Origin: Nitrospirota bacterium
GTDB lineage: Bacteria > Nitrospirota > 9FT-COMBO-42-15 > HDB-SIOI813
Length of the DNA: 64,000 nt
Assembly: GCA_020851375.1 (NCBI GenBank)
Contig: JADZCV010000005.1
Coordinates: 62,001 to 126,000 of the forward strand
Direction: 5' to 3'
Each line of letters begins with the position of its first letter. The stretch's first letter is position 1. A program made the translations under genes and the position numbers. Below the pieces are notes generated by a model. That model had not been told where the DNA came from. It worked only from the letters and a program-made list of their open reading frames with translations, and did not search any database. Positions 56,834 through 64,000 of the stretch are shown one piece after another.

Positions 56834-57121
56834 TTATTTGTCAATTCCAGCAACTGCAATTTTCTCCATATCAACAAACTCGTATATCTCTGCATCAAAG
56901 CTCCGTTCGAGTATCACGGTCTTAGCCGTACGTCCCTCAGGATACTTCCACCGTACAGGAAATACAACTGCAGGTTTTTCCAGCACGCCAAGTACTTCCG
57001 TTTTTTCAATCTCGATTTTTTTCACTTCATCCTTTTCTTCAGCATATGAAATATAGTTGCCTAAGGACAGTACAAGGACTATAGACAAGGCAGATAGTGC
57101 CGTAATGTAAATTTTCCTCAT
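56834..57121 (-). CDS. Small secreted protein of the envelope-motor operon
   Basis: 95 residues from the ATG at 57119-57121, with GGGTGGG about 9 bases upstream. A signal peptide (about 1-25, MRKIYITALSALSIVLVLS) is followed by a short periplasmic chain rich in Glu, Lys and Val (KKIEIEKTEVLGVLEKP) with ILERSFDAEIYEFVDME near the end. I do not recognise a family, but the position between the large TPR protein and the TolQ-like gene implies a part of the same system. Confidence 0.65.
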   Translation of the reverse strand: MRKIYITALSALSIVLVLSLGNYISYAEEKDEVKKIEIEKTEVLGVLEKPAVVFPVRWKYPEGRTAKTVILERSFDAEIYEFVDMEKIAVAGIDK

Positions 57122-57149
57122 TCTAAAATTCCCACCCTCATTGCTATAT

Positions 57150-60100
57150 TTATTTACTCCCTGTCCTTTTCTCCAGCATTCCGATCCATGATAATACATC
57201 TTTCCTCTCTCCTCCTAACTTAACATATTCTTTATAATTTATTAAGGCATCTGAAAGCCTGCCGAGGTATAGTTCGTAGAGAATGCCAAGGTTAAGTACA
57301 GCGTTGCTGAATTCAGGCTTTAATGCTATGCTCCTCTTGTAATCCTCTTCCGCCTTCCTGAACTCACCATTTTCCCTGAATGTCATTCCCCTGTTGTTAT
57401 AAATATCAGGATCATCCGGTATGTTTGCAGAGAGGTCGCCGGTGAATGGCGTCCCGGCTTCCCCCCTCTTGTATTTTGCAGGCACAAGGGAGGCCAGACG
57501 TTCATAGCTTTTTTTAACCCACGTATTGTAAATCCCTTCCTCTACGGTCCTTTTTACGTTACTCTCGTGAATGCTGATTGCCTTTTCCTCAAACGGATAG
57601 GCCTGTTCTTCCAGGAGGTAATTATACTCCTCCAATTGCCCTGCAGTCAGCTCTGTTGGCCGTTCCGATGTCATGATAGCGTCCTTATGATCTTCAAACA
57701 TCTCACCCATCCGGAACGTTGCCTCAGCAGTAATATCACTTATCCGGTATTTTGCTGCAGCAGTATAATCGGCAAGCGCCTCCTTTAGAAGTCCTTCCTT
57801 TTTCTTCAGATTCACCTCAACCGGGTTTAATATTTTTACTGACTCATAGGACCTCTTTTTATAATCAGCGAGGATCAGTTGTGACCTGGCAGCAGCCACA
57901 GTAGCATCCATTGTTGCTGAGGCGCCAAATCTCCTGTGAAGTGCAATGACCCGCTCGTAAAGTGATTTTGCTGTAGATGTATCTTTGATGGCCTCCCTGC
58001 CCTTTGCGGCCTTAAATGTGAGTTCTATCAGCCGGGGGCTGTCCGGAAACTCCTTCTGAAATCTCTCGAAATGCCTGTAATAATTATTATACATTGTGTC
58101 AACATTCCCGCCCTTTTCATACAGTGTAACAGCCTTATACAGCATATTTTCGCGCACGCTATGCTCTTCCAGCGCTGATGAGGCATTTTCATAAATCTGT
58201 GCGGCGCTGATAAGTGAACCTCTTGACTCAAGTATTTCGCCCCATTCAGATACTGCCACAGGTGTATACCTTGAACCTGGGTATTTCAGGAAGAGCAACT
58301 GGAAGGAATTTATTGCATTGTCATAGTCCTTGTCCTGCTCGTATAATACGCCGGAGTCATACAGCGCTGTCGGGGCAATGTCCGTGTCAGGGGATGTATC
58401 GTAGACCTTTCTGAAGGCTGCCGCTGCCTCTTTAATCTTTCCCCCTGACTTCAGTCCCTCTGCCTGTTTATACAGCGAAGCTGCAAGTGCCCTTTCAAGC
58501 ATCGGCAGGTCCTTTTTATCAGAAGAGGGAACCAGAGCTATGGCCTTTTTAATTTCTTCTTCGCCTTTTCCATATGCTTCTTCTTTAAGAAAACTATCGG
58601 CGATATACCTCTGTGCTGTATATTTATCTTTGTCAGTAGCCAGATTATGCCGGATCAACTGCTGTGCCATCTTCCTGCTGTCTTCGAATTTACCGAGATG
58701 AAAGGATACCTCGGTGCCGTTTAACAGAACTTCAGGTACCCTCCTGTCATCCGGAAAGTTTTCCACAAACTTTTTACTGCTCTCCACGAAGCGCTGGATA
58801 TATTCGTTATCCGCACGGATCTCTCCACCCGGTTTTGCTATTTTTTCAAGTGCGAGCAGGGCGCCATAGCCTGATTCTGTTGTGAAAGTCGAGTGGCTGA
58901 ATTCATACGCAACCTTTTCATACTCTATAGCGGCCCTGTCGTAATATTTCATCTCAAACAGGATCTCTGCAAGTATAAAACTCAATTCAATGGATTCCGC
59001 GTCTTCAGGGAATATGTAGGGGAATCTGTTCAGCCACTTAATGGCCTCGTCAATATCCTCCTTCTTTTTTGATGCCCGTGCCTTTGCGTAATGATACTTT
59101 GCAAGCTGAAACAGGTCATTTCTTACGAGCGGCTTGTTAGTCTGCACAATATCCCTGGCTCTTTTTTGCGCACCCCTCCTGTTGGACTTGAACCAGATAG
59201 TATCTTCCTTGTAAGTTTCTATGAGTCTGACCCTCGCATTAAAGGCAAGGTCGAGCATATTTCCGCGTATATAGGCCTCTACGATCTTTGAGTGGAATAC
59301 GGGTGCATCTTCATGGTATGGGTTCGTATTTATGAATGCCTGATAGATATCAGCCGCCTCCTTATACCTTCCCGTATTCAGATAGATATCCCCAAGTTTC
59401 CTGTAAATATAAGGCTCGAATGACTGCTCACCCCTAACCTTGAAATAGTTTGCTATCCTGTCTGCCCCGCCCATATAGTCGAACAGGAGGACGATGTTCC
59501 TTATCGAATCCCAGACCATGTCCCTGTCTATTATAGAAATATCTCCTGTCTCTTCCATACCCTCAGGCGTGAGTTTTACCTTCCTCCTGTCAAGGAGCAA
59601 TATGAACTTGTCTGCCGCACTCTCATAATCCTTCCCCTGAAAGAGCGCCCATCCGAGTTTGTAGAGCGCCTTATCATAGAAGTTATAATCGTCTTTTCTT
59701 AGAACCTGATAGTAGTAGTGAACAGATTTTGGCACCTGTCCATGACCGTAGTAATATTCTCCGAGGCGGAAGTATGCCTCATGTGCAAAGCTCCCGTCCG
59801 GATACACTTTGATTATCCTGTCAAGCATGGTAACATAGTCTTCCCAGTCGCCTTCATCGAGATAACCACGGGCTAACTGATATAAAATTTCTTCATTGGC
59901 CGGCCTTGCAGGATAGGATGACAGGATTTCATCATATAGTCTGCGTGACCTTGAATGGTCATACTTTCCCTTCCTCTGCATGTATGTGTTTTCTTCCATC
60001 TTCATATAGATATTAGCGAGTTCGTGCATGCTGTCAGCCATTTCTTTGCTCCTGAACTTCTTGTTATCTTTTATGAACTCTTCATATTCCCTGATGGCCT

Positions 60101-60257
60101 TCCAACGGTATTCCCGGCTTGCTGCCTGCGGCCTTTCCTGGAAAGTCAGTATTTCTCTGGTGACTGAGCGTACTTCCTTGTTCTTTATTATTTCCATATT
60201 TTCTCTTGCACAGGATGTGAGCATAAGAGTTAAAAGTAAGAGCAGAATCCTAATCAT
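57150..60257 (-). CDS. Large TPR lipoprotein (GltD/AgmU-like)
   Basis: 1035 residues from the ATG at 60255-60257, which overlaps the upstream stop codon; a TTG six bases earlier is possible. A lipoprotein signal ends LMLTSC (about residue 16). At least twelve TPR-like repeats follow (for example AYFRLGEYYYGHGQVPKSVH, LYKLGWALFQGKDYESAADK, and near the C-terminus NRGMTFRENGEFRKAEEDYK). Such long periplasmic TPR lipoproteins accompany AglRQS-type motors in Myxococcus and in many delta-type and Nitrospirota genomes. The exact partner is unknown. Confidence 0.8.
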   Translation of the reverse strand: MIRILLLLLTLMLTSCARENMEIIKNKEVRSVTREILTFQERPQAASREYRWKAIREYEEFIKDNKKFRSKEMADSMHELANIYMKMEENTYMQRKGKYDHSRSRRLYDEILSSYPARPANEEILYQLARGYLDEGDWEDYVTMLDRIIKVYPDGSFAHEAYFRLGEYYYGHGQVPKSVHYYYQVLRKDDYNFYDKALYKLGWALFQGKDYESAADKFILLLDRRKVKLTPEGMEETGDISIIDRDMVWDSIRNIVLLFDYMGGADRIANYFKVRGEQSFEPYIYRKLGDIYLNTGRYKEAADIYQAFINTNPYHEDAPVFHSKIVEAYIRGNMLDLAFNARVRLIETYKEDTIWFKSNRRGAQKRARDIVQTNKPLVRNDLFQLAKYHYAKARASKKKEDIDEAIKWLNRFPYIFPEDAESIELSFILAEILFEMKYYDRAAIEYEKVAYEFSHSTFTTESGYGALLALEKIAKPGGEIRADNEYIQRFVESSKKFVENFPDDRRVPEVLLNGTEVSFHLGKFEDSRKMAQQLIRHNLATDKDKYTAQRYIADSFLKEEAYGKGEEEIKKAIALVPSSDKKDLPMLERALAASLYKQAEGLKSGGKIKEAAAAFRKVYDTSPDTDIAPTALYDSGVLYEQDKDYDNAINSFQLLFLKYPGSRYTPVAVSEWGEILESRGSLISAAQIYENASSALEEHSVRENMLYKAVTLYEKGGNVDTMYNNYYRHFERFQKEFPDSPRLIELTFKAAKGREAIKDTSTAKSLYERVIALHRRFGASATMDATVAAARSQLILADYKKRSYESVKILNPVEVNLKKKEGLLKEALADYTAAAKYRISDITAEATFRMGEMFEDHKDAIMTSERPTELTAGQLEEYNYLLEEQAYPFEEKAISIHESNVKRTVEEGIYNTWVKKSYERLASLVPAKYKRGEAGTPFTGDLSANIPDDPDIYNNRGMTFRENGEFRKAEEDYKRSIALKPEFSNAVLNLGILYELYLGRLSDALINYKEYVKLGGERKDVLSWIGMLEKRTGSK

Positions 60258-61446
60258 TATCAAGAAAGATCATGTCGCTGCTGATCTGGCCTCCGCCTTC
60301 CAATCTGAGGTATTGGGATATTTTGAGGGTGGTGTAAATTGACGAACTCAGGAACTGTTGTTGTAAATGATCCAGTTGTGAGGCTGCCTTTGATTGCACG
60401 TCATCAAGTATGGCTTCACGACGTTTTTTTGCCATCTTTATTAAGGAGTCTGATTCGGACGATCCGCCGGAATTGGATTGTTCTATATACTCCTCCATGG
60501 ATAACAGTCCTTTATATAATGTCAAAGAGTCAGACAGATCCTCATTCCCCAGAAAATTAACAGCCTTTTCAATTTTATCAAGTTCCTTATCCTGTATCTT
60601 GTTTCGCAAATCTGCTGCACTGGCAGTCATTCTCCTGTAATAGGAGAGGGCTGTTCCATTTTCCTCAATCGCCTTGCCATAGGCATTTAATTCAGCATAT
60701 GCATATCCAAGGTATGGGATTACCTCTCTTGAATAGGGACTCTCAGGGAATACTGAAGTCAGCTCTTCCCAGAAGACAACACTCCTGACCCACCTGCCTG
60801 CCTGTGCATAGGCCCATCCAAGACCAAATAAGGAATCTTCATAGAACGGGCTTTTTTTCGGGATTGATGAATAATAATTTATTGCCTCTGTATGGTTTTT
60901 ATTTTGAAGACTAATGAATCCAAGTGTCAGATTTGCCCTTTGTATGAGGAGTTCCACCTCGTCAATCTGTACTGCTTTTTCACCGGCCTGTTTTACCTTC
61001 TGAGCCAGGACAGGTTTTTTGTATTTAATGATTTCGTCGAAGTCGTCGTGCGCACTCTTTCCATTGCCCTGCCTGAGGTTTATCATTGCCTTTGTGTAAA
61101 GGCTGAAGGGATAGAACCTGCTCCTGTTTGAGACTGCAGCTGCATGGGAAAGTGCTTCATCATATTTACCTGTCTGCATAAGGCAATTTGCCAGAAGATA
61201 TGAGGACTCCTCTGTTATCCCCGAAGGAGCATCATTGCCAATTTTTGAAAATGCTTCAATTGCTGACTTATAATCCTTCTGTTTATACAGGATTTTACCC
61301 TTATCAAACCAGACCTTGAAAGGGTCTCCCTCAACAGACAGGTTCAGAAATTGCGTGGCAATATTATCCTGTTCTGCATGAGTCAGACTGGCAAACAATG
61401 AAAGAGTGATCAATATTGATATAGATATATATTTTTTAAATTCCAT
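60250..61446 (-). CDS. Secreted TPR protein (GltE/AglT-like)
   Basis: 398 residues. The ATG at 61446 opens a signal peptide (MEFKKYISISILITLSLFAS, cleaved near THAEQ); an ATG at 61461 has AAGGAG but too close. TPR units span about 45-260 (FDKGKILYKQKDYKSAIEAF, LFGLGWAYAQAGRWVRSVVF), followed by a charged helical C-terminus. It starts inside the stop region of the upstream deacetylase gene and overlaps the large TPR gene, so the whole run 61446 to 54125 is probably one operon. Confidence 0.8.
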   Translation of the reverse strand: MEFKKYISISILITLSLFASLTHAEQDNIATQFLNLSVEGDPFKVWFDKGKILYKQKDYKSAIEAFSKIGNDAPSGITEESSYLLANCLMQTGKYDEALSHAAAVSNRSRFYPFSLYTKAMINLRQGNGKSAHDDFDEIIKYKKPVLAQKVKQAGEKAVQIDEVELLIQRANLTLGFISLQNKNHTEAINYYSSIPKKSPFYEDSLFGLGWAYAQAGRWVRSVVFWEELTSVFPESPYSREVIPYLGYAYAELNAYGKAIEENGTALSYYRRMTASAADLRNKIQDKELDKIEKAVNFLGNEDLSDSLTLYKGLLSMEEYIEQSNSGGSSESDSLIKMAKKRREAILDDVQSKAASQLDHLQQQFLSSSIYTTLKISQYLRLEGGGQISSDMIFLDND

Positions 61447-62551
61447 GGTATGGAAATACATTCTCCTTAATATAGGCCACATTACCCTCTGCCCATTTTT
61501 GTACGTTATTGTCTTTATCTATTGGCTGGAAATGGTCGCGCAAAGTTGTTCCTGTCAAGCCATATTCCTGAAGATTGACGAGGCAGTTGCCAGGCATCTC
61601 GTCAGGCAGCTCTATCCCGCACATTATTCCAAATGCAAGGGCCCATGACCTTGCTACTGCCGGGACATCGTATCCGCCGCCGCCCAATGCCACCCATGGA
61701 ATGTTGAATGACCGGAATCTCTCTATCATGCGGCAGAAACCGGTTGTTGTAAGGTTCAGATGGGTAAGGGGGTCTGAGGACATTGTATCAGCGCCGAGTT
61801 GTGTTACTATCACATCAGGCTTATATGCCTCAATAAGCGGTGGAACTATTTCATCAAAGCCCCACACGAATACATCATCGCCAGTCCCTGGATAGAATGG
61901 CAGATTCACCGAATAACCTTTACCTTCTCCTTCGCCAATTTCCTCAACGAAACCTGTGCCTGGGAACAGGAACTCACCGCTCTCGTGCAGAGATATGGTA
62001 AGGACTTTATCAGTGTTGTAGAATCCATACTGCACACCATCACCGTGGTGTGCGTCAATATCAATATATGCAATCCTCTTGCCCTGTTTAAGCAGGTACA
62101 TGATGGCAACGGCCGGGTCATTTATATAGCAGAAACCGGATGCTTTTGACGGCATCGCATGATGGAGGCCGCCTGCAATATTAAACGCTGTCGCAGCCTT
62201 ACCCGAGCTTACCATACGTGCTGCCTGAACGGAGGCGCCTGTTGAGAGCATTGACCATTCAAATACACCCTTAAACCTTGGATTATCTCCAAAGCCGAGG
62301 CCAAAATGATATGATGATGAAGGATCAGTATCCGGCTGTTCAAGTGCATTGATATAATCTTCACTGTGAAACAGGGAGAGCTCTTCTCTTGTTGCCGGCA
62401 CAGGTTTTATTAGTTGTACACCTGTTTCTTTAAAGATGTGGTATGAATCAAGGAGTTCGTAGCATAGTTTTAGCCTTACCGTCTTCATGGGATGACCGGC
62501 GCCATAGTCAAAAACGGAAAACTCAGGAGAGTAAATAAATGCGGCTTTCAT
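61436..62551 (-). CDS. Histone deacetylase family hydrolase (AcuC-like)
   Basis: 371 residues of the class I/AcuC branch of zinc-dependent deacetylases. Motifs include FNIAGGLHHAMPSKASGFCY with the catalytic His pair, the metal site DIDAHHGDGVQ, and TQLGADTMSSDPL with the second metal aspartate. Bacterial AcuC deacetylates acetyl-CoA synthetase in Bacillus; other relatives act on polyamines. No acs gene is nearby. Its end overlaps the start of the TPR operon by 11 bases. Confidence 0.9.
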   Translation of the reverse strand: MKAAFIYSPEFSVFDYGAGHPMKTVRLKLCYELLDSYHIFKETGVQLIKPVPATREELSLFHSEDYINALEQPDTDPSSSYHFGLGFGDNPRFKGVFEWSMLSTGASVQAARMVSSGKAATAFNIAGGLHHAMPSKASGFCYINDPAVAIMYLLKQGKRIAYIDIDAHHGDGVQYGFYNTDKVLTISLHESGEFLFPGTGFVEEIGEGEGKGYSVNLPFYPGTGDDVFVWGFDEIVPPLIEAYKPDVIVTQLGADTMSSDPLTHLNLTTTGFCRMIERFRSFNIPWVALGGGGYDVPAVARSWALAFGIMCGIELPDEMPGNCLVNLQEYGLTGTTLRDHFQPIDKDNNVQKWAEGNVAYIKENVFPYHGI

Positions 62552-62701
62552 CCTTAAGGTTAAAATACAATAAAATGGATTGTGTTGTCAAAAAGGAAAG
62601 ACAGGAAGGTTTTGGTGCGGGTATGTAAATATGATATAGTATGATTATTTTGAAGATATTAATTGACTGTAGAAGTAAGGTTTCAGGTGGAATAGGGGGA
62701 T

Positions 62702-64000
62702 ATGATGAGTGGTAGCAATTTCAGTCGCATGACAGCCGGCGAAAGGCGTGCGGTAATGTCGCTGTCAGTGATTTTTGCAATGCGCATGATGGGGTTGTTT
62801 ATGATATACCCTGTATTTTCGGTCTATGCAGAACGTCTGCATGGAGTAACTCCGCTTACCATCGGCATTGCCCTTGGTGGTTACGGGCTTAGCCAGGCAA
62901 TTTTCCAGATCCCATTTGGAATGCTGTCCGATCGTATCGGAAGAAAACCCGTTATAACAGCCGGACTTTTTATATTTGCGCTTGGCAGTGCGATTGCTGC
63001 GATGTCTGATTCCATTTATGGCGTTATTATAGGCCGCATACTGCAGGGGACAGGCGCAGTGGGATCCACAATCCTTGCCATGATAGCCGATCTTACGAGG
63101 GAGGAGCATCGCACGAAGGCCATGGCCGTGCTCGGCATGACAATAGGTACTTCATTTGCATTGGCGCTGGTGCTTGGCCCTGTGCTTAACGGCTGGATCG
63201 GGGTGCATGGCATTTTCTGGCTGACAGGGGGATTGGCCCTGACAGGTGAAGTAGTCCTGATAGCCATTGTTCCAAAGCCGTCGAGGGTACGGTTGCATCG
63301 TGATGCAGAGCCTGTTCCGGCGCTTTTCCGGAAGGTGTTGACTGATGGTCAGTTGTTAAGACTGGATTTTGGTGTGCTGTCACTCCATGCAATACTCACT
63401 GCGAGCTTTGTAGCCCTGCCTATTGCACTCACGGATGCCGCTGGCCTGGATGTCAGGCATCAATGGTATCTCTATTTGCCGGTACTTGTCGCAGCCGTGA
63501 TAATCATGGTGCCGTTCATTATCCTTGCGGAGAAACATCACAAGATAAAACCTGTATTTCTCGGCGCCATCCTTGCATTGTGTTTGGCAGAACTGATGTT
63601 GGTGGAGTGGCATTCCAGCCTGGCCGGTTTGACAGCAGCGTTGATCCTGTTTTTCACTGCATTTACCCTCATGGAGGCAAGTCTGCCTTCACTTATTTCC
63701 AAGGTTGTGCCGCCTGATTCCAAAGGGACGGCCATGGGGGTTTATTCAAGTTCGCAATTCTTTGGTATCTTTATTGGCGGTACGACCGGCGGCTGGTTAT
63801 ACGGACATTTTGGGCTTGAGGGAGTATTTGGCTTTGCAGTGCTTTTGGCTTTATTATGGTTTTTCATTGCTTCTACAATGAAGAAGCCGCGCTTCCTGAC
63901 CAGTTATTTGCTTAATGTCGGCCGGATTGATGAATCCCAGGCGGAATATCTTGTCGGACGGTTACTCAGCATAAGGGGCGTTGCTGAGGCTGTGGTGGTT
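62702..64000 (+). CDS. YajR-like MFS transporter (partial, runs off window)
   Basis: 433 codons without a stop before the window end. Major facilitator motif A is seen as GMLSDRIGRKP after the second helix, and the fold has about 12 helices: IFAMRMMGLFMIYPVF, IALGGYGLSQAIFQIPFG, and later FFTAFTLMEASLPSLIS. From about residue 395 the chain leaves the membrane with KKPRFLTSYLLNVGRIDESQ and LLSIRGVAEAVVV, resembling the small ferredoxin-like YAM domain at the end of YajR. GGGGGA precedes the tandem ATGs. The substrate is unknown. Confidence 0.85.
   Translation, partial: MMSGSNFSRMTAGERRAVMSLSVIFAMRMMGLFMIYPVFSVYAERLHGVTPLTIGIALGGYGLSQAIFQIPFGMLSDRIGRKPVITAGLFIFALGSAIAAMSDSIYGVIIGRILQGTGAVGSTILAMIADLTREEHRTKAMAVLGMTIGTSFALALVLGPVLNGWIGVHGIFWLTGGLALTGEVVLIAIVPKPSRVRLHRDAEPVPALFRKVLTDGQLLRLDFGVLSLHAILTASFVALPIALTDAAGLDVRHQWYLYLPVLVAAVIIMVPFIILAEKHHKIKPVFLGAILALCLAELMLVEWHSSLAGLTAALILFFTAFTLMEASLPSLISKVVPPDSKGTAMGVYSSSQFFGIFIGGTTGGWLYGHFGLEGVFGFAVLLALLWFFIASTMKKPRFLTSYLLNVGRIDESQAEYLVGRLLSIRGVAEAVVV

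Noticed and set aside
62765-63735. Minus-strand frames opposite the MFS transporter
   Set aside because: The plus strand is one uninterrupted transporter frame to the window end; the opposite frames are short and lack start signals.

Overview
The window reads as chromosomal DNA of a Gram-negative bacterium outside the Proteobacteria, most like Nitrospirota. This is inferred from content: a two-subunit 2-oxoacid:ferredoxin oxidoreductase, a b6-type cytochrome complex, an AglRQS/AgmX-like envelope machine, rubrerythrin and hemerythrin, and an ftsH-folP-cdaA-cdaR-glmM block. No rRNA or other decisive marker is present. The lifestyle suggested is facultatively anaerobic, with nitric oxide reduction, cytochrome-based respiration and oxygen-independent quinone hydroxylation.

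Left part (1-13.9 kb): the start of a probable topA, dprA, a secreted LysM protein and a DASS/SLC13 transporter on the minus strand; then two palindromic repeats and tRNA-Leu; then tig-clpP-clpX. Next come an unusual fusion of two CBS domains to cytochrome b subunit IV with a membrane cytochrome c, and a ubiU-ubiV-ubiT cluster. ppsR (minus) and pyrF (plus) follow, separated by repeats. 13.9-19.5 kb: a class I glutamine amidotransferase, a lipoprotein, two tRNA-Ser genes each with a 117-bp palindrome just upstream, serS, an RMD1-like membrane protein, an msrB remnant, and a HepT/MntA toxin-antitoxin pair. 19.5-27.2 kb: gene debris, DoxX, a 60-residue protein, a norCBQD operon of visibly higher G+C, rubrerythrin and a DUF1003 protein.

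Middle (27-43 kb): pgi, a TIGR02757 protein, an FmdB-like zinc ribbon, a medium-chain dehydrogenase, and a complete sigma-54 circuit. The circuit consists of a PAS enhancer-binding protein, four TGAAACA-type half sites, a -24/-12 promoter, a small zinc-ribbon gene and the 2-oxoacid:ferredoxin oxidoreductase genes. The macromolecular synthesis operon rpsU-yqeY-dnaG-rpoD follows with tRNA-Met and its terminator, then a zinc-ribbon coiled-coil protein, rnhA, and rnpB, whose P1 helix includes the rnhA stop codon.

Right part (42.6-64 kb): hemerythrin; cytochrome c, Rieske and b6-type cytochrome b (the other half of the complex begun at 8 kb); glmM-cdaR-cdaA-folP-ftsH; a CPA2 antiporter; a 187-bp tandem repeat; prmC; an envelope-spanning motor-like operon (TolQ, two TolR, an AgmX/TonB-like protein, two TPR proteins); a histone-deacetylase-family hydrolase; and a YajR-like MFS transporter cut by the window edge.

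The most distinctive observations are the CBS-subunit IV fusion in a split b6-type complex, the ubiUVT cluster with all eight Fe-S cysteines, a repeat that supplies both the ribosome-binding site and the GTG start codon of ubiV and prmC, palindromes abutting the 5' ends of all three class II tRNA genes, and the self-contained sigma-54 circuit.
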